In this document: in pieces, positions 6,470 to 12,931 of the stretch
How the letters are laid out: every line of letters starts with the position of its first letter
Position numbering within the stretch: the first letter of the stretch is position 1
NCBI GenBank assembly: GCA_001564035.1
Contig: LKMX01000007.1
Span: 1 to 20,571 of the forward strand
Length of the DNA stretch: 20,571 nucleotides
Direction of reading: 5' to 3'
From: Nanohaloarchaea archaeon PL-Br10_U2g27
Lineage (GTDB): Archaea; Nanohalarchaeota; Nanosalinia; Nanosalinales; Nanosalinaceae
Notes under the pieces: model-generated
What the model was told of the DNA's origin: nothing
The model's database searches: none
Seen by the model: the letters and a program-made list of their open reading frames with translations, nothing else
Made by a program: the position numbers and the translations under genes

Positions 6470-7557
6470 TACTCTGCCACCGCAAACTTAAGGCCTGGAT
6501 GAGGATTGTAGTTTTTCATGTTGAAATCTTCGAACTCCAAGTCTTCTAGTTCTTTGTTACTGATCTCTATTTCCGGTCGTTCCCTAGGTTTTCGCGACAA
6601 CTGTTCTAGGAGGCCTGGAATGTGGTCGTATGCTTTTTCCTGTTCTGGAGCTTCTTTTTCAATCCATTTTTTGACTTCTAGATAGTCTTCGCGGGCTCCT
6701 GCTTCTCTTATCTTGCTCTGTAGTCGCTCCAGGTTTTCCTCGTACCATTTTCCTCTCTCGTCTTTTCCACAGTAGAGGTGTGCGTCGACAAGAGTGTGTG
6801 AGAATTCGCCGAGCTCTAGGCCTGTTCTCTGCGCTATTATCTTTGTGAGCATTGCATAGGCGGCTATGTTGAAAGGTACTCCAAGCGCGATGTCTGCGCT
6901 TCTCTGTGTGAGGTGTGTGTTAAGTTTCCCATTTTGTACGTTGAACACGAATGTGAAATGGCATGGAGGAAGCTTTGATACGGCTGCATTAGCAGGATGC
7001 CAGGCGTTGATTATTATCCTGCGGGAGTTGCTGCTTCTGTAAGGGTGCTCGTTGTTCAGGGTGTCGATTGCATACTGTAGCTGGTCGAATACTTTTCGAC
7101 CGTCTTCTTCCTCCGTGACCCATCTTTCTATTCCTTTCTCGATCTCCTCTTCGGATTTCTGGTACTGCTCTGAGGCCTTTCCAACCCATTCTCCGGTGTT
7201 TGTTGGCCACCACTCGCCTGTCAGCGCTGCGTTATCTTCTGGTATAGGATATCGTCTCCAGAACCTTCCGTATGCAGTAGGTAGGTTGCCTTTTTCGTCG
7301 GCCCATGCGTTCCAGATCTTGGTGTGCTTCTGCAGGTTGCGTATGTGTTCTTCTCCTGAGAAGTACCAGATCAGTTCGTGGATCAAAGAGTTCCATCTGA
7401 AACCTGACATGTCTTTTGTTGTCAAAAGCGGAAAGCCCTTTGACAAGTCAATTTTATAGGTTTGAGAGAAAGTTGAAACGGTGTCGACTCCCGTCCTGTT
7501 AGGTTTGTAGTTTCCGTTTGCAAGTACGTTTTCAATCAGTTCTTGGTAATGTTCCAC
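6469..7557 (-). CDS. thyA: Thymidylate synthase (ThyA type)
   Basis: Methylates dUMP to dTMP with 5,10-methylene-tetrahydrofolate, yielding dihydrofolate that FolA recycles. The 362 residues include RTGVDT (21-26, phosphate binding), LPPCHF with catalytic C199, QRSADIALGVPFNIA (218-232) and DAHLY (258-262). E. coli ThyA is 264 residues. The extra length is in two acidic inserts, about 105-155 (after YGRFWRRY) and about 263-320 (after DAHLY); the first falls where some bacterial ThyA proteins also carry an insert. Translation starts at GTG 7557. A purine-rich GGAGGGG lies 12 bp before it on the minus strand, an unusual case of a Shine-Dalgarno-like site in a window where most promoters look leaderless. 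It is the first gene of a five-gene operon running to 4480. Confidence 0.96.
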   Translation of the reverse strand: MEHYQELIENVLANGNYKPNRTGVDTVSTFSQTYKIDLSKGFPLLTTKDMSGFRWNSLIHELIWYFSGEEHIRNLQKHTKIWNAWADEKGNLPTAYGRFWRRYPIPEDNAALTGEWWPTNTGEWVGKASEQYQKSEEEIEKGIERWVTEEEDGRKVFDQLQYAIDTLNNEHPYRSSNSRRIIINAWHPANAAVSKLPPCHFTFVFNVQNGKLNTHLTQRSADIALGVPFNIAAYAMLTKIIAQRTGLELGEFSHTLVDAHLYCGKDERGKWYEENLERLQSKIREAGAREDYLEVKKWIEKEAPEQEKAYDHIPGLLEQLSRKPRERPEIEISNKELEDLEFEDFNMKNYNPHPGLKFAVAE

Positions 7558-7630
7558 GAAGTATTTTGACCCCTCCTAAAAAGTTTACTCGCCACTTACG
7601 ATTTTATATTTTGATATCTATTCCTTTCTA
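7558..7630. promoter_or_regulatory. Divergent promoter with one shared AT-rich TATA element
   Basis: The AT-rich core at about 7600-7612 (TTTTATATTTT on the plus strand, AAAATATAAAA on the minus) lies about 25 bp before the GTG at 7631 and about 49 bp before the thyA GTG at 7557. It can serve both directions: leaderless mRNA on the plus strand, and a short leader of about 22 nt with the GGAGGGG site (about 7570-7576) for thyA. Confidence 0.5.
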
Positions 7631-7876
7631 GTGGAACAAGAACAGTACTTCACTTCAGTTAATGAAGACTGGAGAGGTAACTACAGTTTTGATCAGGCCA
7701 TAACCCTGCAAGAGAGCGGAGATAAGACATCTATTTTCATGACTAGGCCTTATTCATCGCTTTACGAGTTTGAGAGGGGTTTGGCCACCCTAGTTACCGA
7801 TGCTCATATGAATCATCTTCTTGAAAGAGATGATTTTGATGAAAGAGAGCTGAACTTTGAGCAGATTTATCGGTAG
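7631..7876 (+). CDS. Small unknown acidic protein
   Basis: Unrecognised 81-residue soluble protein starting at GTG 7631 (EQEQYFTSVNEDWRGN...). It has no signal peptide, transmembrane segment or known motif; the C-terminal half appears helical and is rich in Asp, Glu and Arg. A TATA-like element 25 bp upstream, shared with thyA, supports it as a real leaderless gene, as does the tight fit (7 bp) to the convergent glyA stop. It contains one AGGCCT (7745) coding for an Arg-Pro pair. It could be co-regulated with thyA because they share a promoter region; no function can be assigned. Confidence 0.6.
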   Translation: MEQEQYFTSVNEDWRGNYSFDQAITLQESGDKTSIFMTRPYSSLYEFERGLATLVTDAHMNHLLERDDFDERELNFEQIYR

Positions 7877-7883
7877 TCTGCTT

Positions 7884-9143
7884 TCAGTACTCGACTTCTG
7901 ACCCTCTGTAGAGCGGGAATTTTTCTATTAGCATTTCCACTTTTTCTCTGGATCTCTCTATGACATCTGGTTCAGGCCTTTTGATTATGTCTGCGACCGT
8001 TTTGCCTATTTCTTTCATTTCCTCCGTTTTCATTCCGCGGGTCGTGAGCGCAGGGGTACCTATTCTTATTCCGGAAGTCACCATTGGAGGTTCAGGGTCG
8101 TAGGGAACCATGTTCTTGTTTACGATGATGTTGGCCTTCTCCAGTGCTTCTTCGGCTTCTCTACCTGTTACGTCTTCTTTTTTTAGATCGATAAGCACTA
8201 AGTGGTTGTCTGTACCGTTTGATACAAGTTCTATTCCTTCTTCCTTTAGGGATTCTGCCAGCGCGGAAGTGTTTTTGATTATCTGTTTCGCATAATTTTT
8301 GAACTCTGGTTTTGAGGCCTCTTTGAAGCATACTGCTTTAGCTGCTATCTGGTGCATTAGGGGTCCGCCCTGGCTGTAGGGGAAGACTGCTTTATCAACT
8401 GCGTCTGCGTACTTTTTTTGGCACATTATCATTCCTCCGCGTGGGCCTCGAATGGATTTATGGGTTGTTGTGGTTACAATGTCGCATTCAGGGAACGGAT
8501 TTTCGTGCACGCCCGCGGCCACAAGGCCTGATATATGCGCTATGTCTGCCATTAGGATTGCGTCTACTTCATCAGCTATTTCTCTGAACATTTTGAAGTC
8601 AACCTTTCTTGGGTATGCTGAGTATCCACAGATGATTAGATCAGGATCGTGTTTCTTTGCAGCTTTTAGAACGTCTTGGTATTCGAATCTTTCGGTTTCT
8701 TGGTTTATTGCGTATGTCTCGAAGTTGAAGAGGTCTCCTGAAAAGTTTACGTGGTGTCCGTGAGACAGGTGGCCTCCGTGGCTAAGCACAGGGCCTAAAA
8801 TCTTGTCTCCTGCTTCCAGTACTGAGAAGTATGCTGCAAAGTTGGCTGTTGTTCCTGAATGCGGCTGTACGTTGGCGTGTTCTGCGTTGAAAAGTTCGCA
8901 AGCTCTTTCGCGCGCAAGATTTTCGGCGTCATCGTGGTGTTTGCATCCGGCATAGTATCTTTTACCGGGATAGCCTTCGGCGTACTTGTTCGTCATCACT
9001 GAGCCTTGGGCTTGGAGTATTTGTAGGGGTACAAAGTTTTCGGAAGCAATCATTTCTAGGCCTTCTTTTTCCTGCCGGGAGGCCTCGTTTTTCAGTGTTT
9101 CATACAGTTCTGGATCGGCTTCGGAGAGATCGCGGTGCTCCAT
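7884..9143 (-). CDS. glyA: Serine hydroxymethyltransferase
   Basis: PLP enzyme that moves the serine hydroxymethyl group to tetrahydrofolate, giving glycine and 5,10-methylene-tetrahydrofolate, the methyl donor for ThyA. From the ATG at 9143 it has 419 residues, the usual length. Visible features are EMIASENFVP, the NKYAEGYPGKRYYAGC substrate loop, QPHSGTTAN (cofactor phosphate), MADIAHISGLVA, and the PLP lysine in TTTTHKSIRGPRGG (about K229). A longer reading from a TTG at 9185 would overlap the Nudix gene by 17 bp and adds 14 unconserved residues, so the ATG is preferred. It follows the Nudix gene by 25 bp, likely as one operon. Confidence 0.96.
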   Translation of the reverse strand: MEHRDLSEADPELYETLKNEASRQEKEGLEMIASENFVPLQILQAQGSVMTNKYAEGYPGKRYYAGCKHHDDAENLARERACELFNAEHANVQPHSGTTANFAAYFSVLEAGDKILGPVLSHGGHLSHGHHVNFSGDLFNFETYAINQETERFEYQDVLKAAKKHDPDLIICGYSAYPRKVDFKMFREIADEVDAILMADIAHISGLVAAGVHENPFPECDIVTTTTHKSIRGPRGGMIMCQKKYADAVDKAVFPYSQGGPLMHQIAAKAVCFKEASKPEFKNYAKQIIKNTSALAESLKEEGIELVSNGTDNHLVLIDLKKEDVTGREAEEALEKANIIVNKNMVPYDPEPPMVTSGIRIGTPALTTRGMKTEEMKEIGKTVADIIKRPEPDVIERSREKVEMLIEKFPLYRGSEVEY

Positions 9144-9168
9144 AAAACTTGTTTTTGTTTGCGAACTG

Positions 9169-9597
9169 TTATGATATTTTTTCAATTTTGTCGATTACTT
9201 TCTGCATTTCAGGCCTTAAATCGGTCTTATCTACTTTCGTTGGGTTGCCTTCCCATGATTTTATGGAGTCTTCGAAGCCTGATTTAAGCTGTGCGCTGTA
9301 GAAGAAGTGGATGCCTGTTATTCCGTTGAACTCCGTCTCTATTGTTATTAGGTCTTTAATTTCTGTGTTTAGGCCTGTTTCTTCTTTAAATTCTCGTTTC
9401 GCTGTTTCAGAAGGATGTTCTTTAGGGTTTATCAGGCCTCCTGGAAAGTTGTAGTCCTCTCCGATGTCTAGAACAATTACTTGGTCGTCGTGGATGCAAA
9501 CCGTGTTTGCTCCAACAGGAGGGTAGAGAATTTTTGCAAGAGCGGGTGATAGGAGTCGCTCTAGGAATGTGACGGTTTTTCGAAGTGTTTTGGCCAT
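9169..9597 (-). CDS. Nudix hydrolase
   Basis: Hydrolyses a nucleoside-diphosphate-linked substrate; the substrate cannot be read from the sequence. The Nudix box is complete at residues 54-76: G-LINPK-E, then seven residues, then REFKEETGL, matching GX5EX7REUXEEXGU with all metal-binding glutamates. The 142 residues are a typical single domain with a short N-terminal helix extension. It is the first gene of a pair with glyA and is divergent from tmk, so a house-cleaning role on a (d)NTP is a reasonable guess given the dTMP genes around it, but that is context only. Confidence 0.88.
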   Translation of the reverse strand: MAKTLRKTVTFLERLLSPALAKILYPPVGANTVCIHDDQVIVLDIGEDYNFPGGLINPKEHPSETAKREFKEETGLNTEIKDLITIETEFNGITGIHFFYSAQLKSGFEDSIKSWEGNPTKVDKTDLRPEMQKVIDKIEKIS

Positions 9598-9683
9598 GTT
9601 TAGTACTGTGTGGAAGAAGGTAATAATGTCTGTTGGTTTTTGAGTCGATTGTGTTAAATAGTTTGAACCGGTTATAGTTTTTT
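9598..9683. promoter_or_regulatory. Divergent promoter region, Nudix/glyA and tmk
   Basis: The 86-bp gap holds GTTAAATAG at about 9653-9661, centred about 27 bp before the tmk GTG at 9684, which fits a leaderless TATA promoter. On the minus strand, an AT-rich GACATTATTACC at about 9619-9630 is the best candidate for the Nudix-glyA operon, but it is weak. Confidence 0.4.
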
Positions 9684-10289
9684 GTGAACAGTTATTCCGG
9701 TACTTTTATTGTGGTAGAAGGCGGGGATGGTGCGGGCACAACCACTCAATCTAAGAAACTGGCTGAAGAGCTCGACGCGCATTGGACGGCCGAACATGGT
9801 GCTAGAAGGCCTGACGGCGGCTGTGTAGGTGATAAGATTGAAGAGATGATTTCTTCCAGGGATTATTCTGCTGAGGCTGTGGCGTTGGCATTTGCTACGG
9901 ATAGGATGCTGCATTTGGAGGAAGATGTTCTTCCCCGTCTTGAAAATGGCGAGGTCGTGGTTTCTGATCGCTACATGTATTCTTCGATAGTGTATCAAAG
10001 CTTGATGGGTGCTGACAGGGACTGGGTGGAGAATATCAACCGTTATGCGTTGACGCCTGATTTGGCAATAGTTCTTGATGTGGATGCTGATATCGCAATG
10101 AGCAGAGTCGAATCAAGAGGTGAGGACGACAACATATTTGAACAGCTCAGTTTTCAGGAGAAAGTGGTTCTGAAATACCGAGAGTTAGCCCGGCAAAACA
10201 GTGAATGCGTAAGAGTAGATAGTTCTAAGCCGATAGAGGATGTTTTTGAGCAGATAATGTCTGAGATCAGGTCTGCATCATTGTTTTAA
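9684..10289 (+). CDS. tmk: Thymidylate kinase with altered Walker A motif
   Basis: Phosphorylates dTMP to dTDP with ATP, the step after ThyA. The 201 residues match the family. The P-loop region EGGDGAGTTTQ (12-22) aligns with the family's EGxDGxGKTTQ, except that the Walker A lysine is threonine (T19, codon ACA). Other family features are intact: FATDRMLHLEEDV, the DRY-type VVVSDRYMYSSIVYQ (TMP binding), LTPDLAIVLDVD, and an arginine-containing LID segment around SRVESRGEDDN. Translation starts at GTG 9684, supported by a TATA-like box 27 bp upstream. It is followed by the DUF5828-like gene after 32 bp. Family assignment is firm; full activity is less certain given the lysine change. Confidence 0.9.
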   Translation: MNSYSGTFIVVEGGDGAGTTTQSKKLAEELDAHWTAEHGARRPDGGCVGDKIEEMISSRDYSAEAVALAFATDRMLHLEEDVLPRLENGEVVVSDRYMYSSIVYQSLMGADRDWVENINRYALTPDLAIVLDVDADIAMSRVESRGEDDNIFEQLSFQEKVVLKYRELARQNSECVRVDSSKPIEDVFEQIMSEIRSASLF

Positions 10290-10321
10290 ACTAGTTACGG
10301 TAAAGAGTATTAGTAAAGAGC

Positions 10322-10885
10322 ATGAACGACGAAGACTTCGAAGAAACCAATTCAGGTGTCAAAAAGAAGGGAGATATAGAGGACATCGCGGGTTTCGCGA
10401 GGGAAGTCGAAGAAGCCTTCAAACAGGAAGATGATGTGAGCGAGGACTCTCTTAAAAAATTTGATAAGTGGAGGCCTAGAGAAGATGATTCTGTAGAGGA
10501 AATTGAGCGCAAGACTGTGGAAGCAGCATCTATTGATCGGAAAAAAGTTGAAGATGAAACAGGAGGCCTGAAGGAAGATGTTAGTAAGGCTGGTGTAGAT
10601 GCTGTGAAGGCTAGTAAGAAGGTTGTGAAGGCTGAGAGCCCTGACTCTGAGATTAGAGAGGCCTCGAAAAGTTTTTTCCGGCCTATAGTGGCTGGATCGG
10701 TTAGATCGGTTCGTTTGATAGAGGAGAAGATTTATTCGAAGCTGATGGTGAAGTTTAATCCGTATTTCTTTGATGTTAAGGAGTTTTCAGCTGACTTGCG
10801 GTGTGAGAAGGATGGGAGTTACTCTATGGACATTAATGTTCCGGATGAAAAGCAGAGAAATACTTTGAAAGGACAGTTCAGGTAG
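10322..10885 (+). CDS. DUF5828-like haloarchaeal protein of unknown function
   Basis: Acidic, soluble, mostly helical protein of 187 residues with no signal peptide or enzyme motif. It resembles, from memory, the haloarchaeal DUF5828 family: matching landmarks are a GDIEDI start, FDKWRPRE, KTVEAASI, a charged helical middle, and a C-terminal block VRLIEEKIYSKLMVKFNPYFFD with SADL after it. The C-terminal beta-rich end (SYSMDINVPDE) also fits. Function of the family is unknown. It precedes the phosphate permease gene by 6 bp and is almost certainly co-transcribed with it. The first 110 or so bases use A/C-ending codons and the rest G/T-ending ones. Confidence 0.65.
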   Translation: MNDEDFEETNSGVKKKGDIEDIAGFAREVEEAFKQEDDVSEDSLKKFDKWRPREDDSVEEIERKTVEAASIDRKKVEDETGGLKEDVSKAGVDAVKASKKVVKAESPDSEIREASKSFFRPIVAGSVRSVRLIEEKIYSKLMVKFNPYFFDVKEFSADLRCEKDGSYSMDINVPDEKQRNTLKGQFR

Positions 10886-10891
10886 TAGTTG

Positions 10892-11830
10892 ATGGAAATA
10901 GTATTTGCATTAACTTTTGTTGCTGCAGCGTTTATGGGTATTTCGATAGGTGCTTCGAGCGTGGCAGCTACTTTTGGGCCTGTAAGTTCTTCTGGGGCGA
11001 TGAACGTGTTAAGGGCTGCGCTTATTGCGGGTATTTTTGCTTTTCTTGGCTCAGTGCTTCAGGGTCAGAATGTGGCAGACACTATAGGTTCAGGCCTTTT
11101 AACAACGGATATTGGGGTTGTTCAAGCAGCTGCAATACTTTTTGTTGCCGGTATTCTGGTTTTGGTGAGTGTTTTGACTGATTATCCAATGCCTACCGCG
11201 TTTACGACAGTTGGAGCAGTTATAGGCAGCGCTTATGGTTTCGGCGGTTCTGTTAACTGGACAGGGGTTAGCGAGGTGGTGCTTTACTGGCTTGCCGTCC
11301 CGATCTTTTCTCTCGGCTTGGCGTACAGTATTTCGGTTTTGCTGCAGAAGTATGTCCCTAGCGATGCTAAAAGGCCTATTAGGTATCTTTTGCTTGCATC
11401 AGCTTCTTATATGGCCTATACCACGGGCGCAGGATCAGTTGGCTTGGTTTCGGGACCTTTGATGGCTCTGGATTATTCTCAGACTGTTTTGATTTGGTTT
11501 GGTGCTGTGTTGATTCTTGTTGGTACTTGGATGTATTCTCCTAGGATTATTAAGGCTGTATCTTATGACTACTCTAATATTGGGCCTAGGCGTTCTATTG
11601 CTGCTTTGGGCGCGGGAGGTATAATGGCTCAGGTCGGTGTGTTTCTGGGGGCTCCGGTTTCTGCTAATCTGGCGATCATTGCAGCGGTTATTGGTAGTGG
11701 CATGGTTGAAGGTAAGAGCAATAGGGATATGGAGAAGATAGGTTTCACGGTTTTCGCATGGGTTTCTGCATTTTTCTTGGCTGTCGGCATGACTGCAGCC
11801 TTCGGAACAGTCTACAACACTGTTTTCTAA
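10892..11830 (+). CDS. PiT-family inorganic phosphate permease
   Basis: Integral membrane transporter of 313 residues with about nine to ten hydrophobic helices, resembling the PHO4/PiT family that imports phosphate with a cation. The N-terminal repeat starts MGISIGASSVAATFGPVSSS, corresponding to the PiT GANDVAN-type signature but with the Asn-Asp replaced, as also seen in shortened haloarchaeal homologues. Landmarks include VLQGQNVADTIGSGLL, DYPMPTAFTTVGAVIGSAYG, and the second repeat GVFLGAPVSANLAIIAAVIGSGMVEG. The ATG at 10892 is 6 bp after the DUF5828-like stop. Substrate is inferred from family; the altered signature leaves room for another anion. Confidence 0.82.
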   Translation: MEIVFALTFVAAAFMGISIGASSVAATFGPVSSSGAMNVLRAALIAGIFAFLGSVLQGQNVADTIGSGLLTTDIGVVQAAAILFVAGILVLVSVLTDYPMPTAFTTVGAVIGSAYGFGGSVNWTGVSEVVLYWLAVPIFSLGLAYSISVLLQKYVPSDAKRPIRYLLLASASYMAYTTGAGSVGLVSGPLMALDYSQTVLIWFGAVLILVGTWMYSPRIIKAVSYDYSNIGPRRSIAALGAGGIMAQVGVFLGAPVSANLAIIAAVIGSGMVEGKSNRDMEKIGFTVFAWVSAFFLAVGMTAAFGTVYNTVF

Positions 11831-11857
11831 ATTTTTGTGAATCAGGCGGATAGAAAA

Positions 11858-11930
11858 TGGCAGGGGGACGATTTGAACGCCCGTCCGTACCGCCCCGGGG
11901 TACGATGATAGTCCGCTACACTACCCCGCC
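11858..11930 (-). tRNA. tRNA-Pro(GGG), unusual anticodon loop
   Basis: A 73-nt cloverleaf on the minus strand: acceptor GGCGGGG/CCCTGCC (one G-U), discriminator A73, D-arm GTGT/TCAT, anticodon stem GTACC/GGTAC, four-base variable loop, T-stem GGGCG/CGTCC with loop TTCAAAT. The 7-base anticodon loop CCGGGGC gives anticodon GGG (Pro, codons CCC/CCU), with G37. Position 33 is C instead of the nearly universal U. No CCA end is encoded, as in many archaea. A possible box A, CAGATAAAAAATTT, lies about 30 bp upstream (about 11954-11967). The fold is well supported; the amino-acid call depends on the loop. Confidence 0.85.
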
Positions 11931-12027
11931 ATTATACTTGGAACAGTGTTCAGAAATTTTTTATCTGCTGTTCAACGGGGTTGAGTGAGGGAAAACAGTT
12001 TTATTCAGGGATTAACCCATTGTTTCC
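11931..12027. promoter_or_regulatory. Divergent promoter region of tRNA-Pro and membrane protein
   Basis: On the minus strand, CAGATAAAAAATTT at about 11954-11967 is a good TATA box for the tRNA. On the plus strand, CAGTTTTATTC at about 11996-12006 is centred about 27 bp before the ATG at 12028, fitting a leaderless mRNA. Confidence 0.45.
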
Positions 12028-12909
12028 ATGGACTATCTGGTCGAAAAAGCTTATGGGGCATCAGGCCTGTTTTTAATTGTTTTATCGCTTCTCAACGTCT
12101 ATTTTGGTGTAGGAGACCTTAGAAATAACTATGTTTTCATGTGTGTAGGCCTTTTCCTCTTCTTTGACTCTATGAATATCTTTTTCTCGGATCAGGATTC
12201 GATACTGGATCAGAGAGCGTCTCTGCCTGGGCTAGGCTTGTTTGTCGTTTTCATGGGAGCTGTTATCGGTTTCTTCGTAGAAATCTATGCGGCATACCTT
12301 ACCGGTGTCTGGAGCGGTTTTTTTGTCGCAGATCTTTCAACTATGACTTTCCTAGATGTTGTCAATCAAGTAATCGATACGACGTTTCTCTACGGTGTGC
12401 TGATTCTGCCGGCTTACAGTATATTTCGGATACTTGACAGGGTGTTTAGAGCTGAAGTTATGATAACTGAAGAGTTTCAGGGATCGGACCGGTTCAAATA
12501 TTTTGTTCATATAGGCCTATTGTTGCTTGCTGCGCCATTTGCTCTACTATTTATCGACTTGGCTCCGGGATTAAGGTTTCTGATGTTTAATATGGCGTTA
12601 GCAGGGTTGCTTCTTGTGATTGAGTATTTCAGGTTCAGGCAAAAAGGAGAGGGAATAATTATCAACTTGTTCTATGGAGACTTTAAGAAGCTAAGCGCTG
12701 TCATGACTTCTTCTTTAGTTATAGGGACTGTTATGGCGTTGCTGAATGCATACTTCGGAATATGGGGTGCTGAAAACCTTCCGTTGAACGGCTTCAGTCT
12801 ATTGGGAATGCCTGTTGTAATGTTTGCTGTATGGGGGTTAATAATAGCGGTTGTAGCATCAGGTTTCGAACTAGTATTTAATAAAAAGTTGACAAACTTA
12901 ACCAGCTAA
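12028..12909 (+). CDS. Unknown polytopic membrane protein
   Basis: Unrecognised 293-residue integral membrane protein. Hydrophobic segments at about 10-28, 35-52, 70-92, 115-138, 157-176, 181-200, 226-246 and 255-283 suggest seven or eight helices. A soluble loop around residues 140-157 (RILDRVFRAEVMITEEFQGS) and another at 200-225 (FRFRQKGEGIIINLFYGDF) are probably cytoplasmic by the positive-inside rule. No transporter signature is visible. Start ATG 12028 is supported by a TATA-like element 27 bp upstream. It stands alone, flanked by a tRNA gene and the convergent rqcH. Confidence 0.7.
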   Translation: MDYLVEKAYGASGLFLIVLSLLNVYFGVGDLRNNYVFMCVGLFLFFDSMNIFFSDQDSILDQRASLPGLGLFVVFMGAVIGFFVEIYAAYLTGVWSGFFVADLSTMTFLDVVNQVIDTTFLYGVLILPAYSIFRILDRVFRAEVMITEEFQGSDRFKYFVHIGLLLLAAPFALLFIDLAPGLRFLMFNMALAGLLLVIEYFRFRQKGEGIIINLFYGDFKKLSAVMTSSLVIGTVMALLNAYFGIWGAENLPLNGFSLLGMPVVMFAVWGLIIAVVASGFELVFNKKLTNLTS

Positions 12910-12920
12910 AAACCTTTTTA
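12907..12920. terminator. Symmetric bidirectional T-tract terminator
   Basis: The sequence TAAAAACCTTTTTA spans the 22-bp gap between the convergent membrane-protein and rqcH genes. It gives a T5 tract on each strand, 6 bp past the plus-strand stop and about 20 bp past the minus-strand stop. One short element could terminate both transcripts. Confidence 0.5.
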
Positions 12921-12931
12921 CACTGCTTTAG

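Noticed and set aside
5588..6490. Stretch without AGGCCT over the two unknown genes, as a sign of recent transfer
   Set aside because: At a mean spacing of 280 bp, gaps of 900 bp are expected a few times by chance; a gap of about 1.2 kb also occurs within rqcH/scpB, which are not foreign.
7052..7459. Open frame of 135 codons on the plus strand inside thyA
   Set aside because: It is antisense to a strongly conserved part of ThyA, has no promoter or ribosome site, and its translation is low-complexity Ser/Phe-rich as expected for a shadow frame.
9144..9185. Extended glyA start (TTG at 9185)
   Set aside because: It would overlap the Nudix gene and adds residues not seen in this family; the ATG at 9143 gives normal length.
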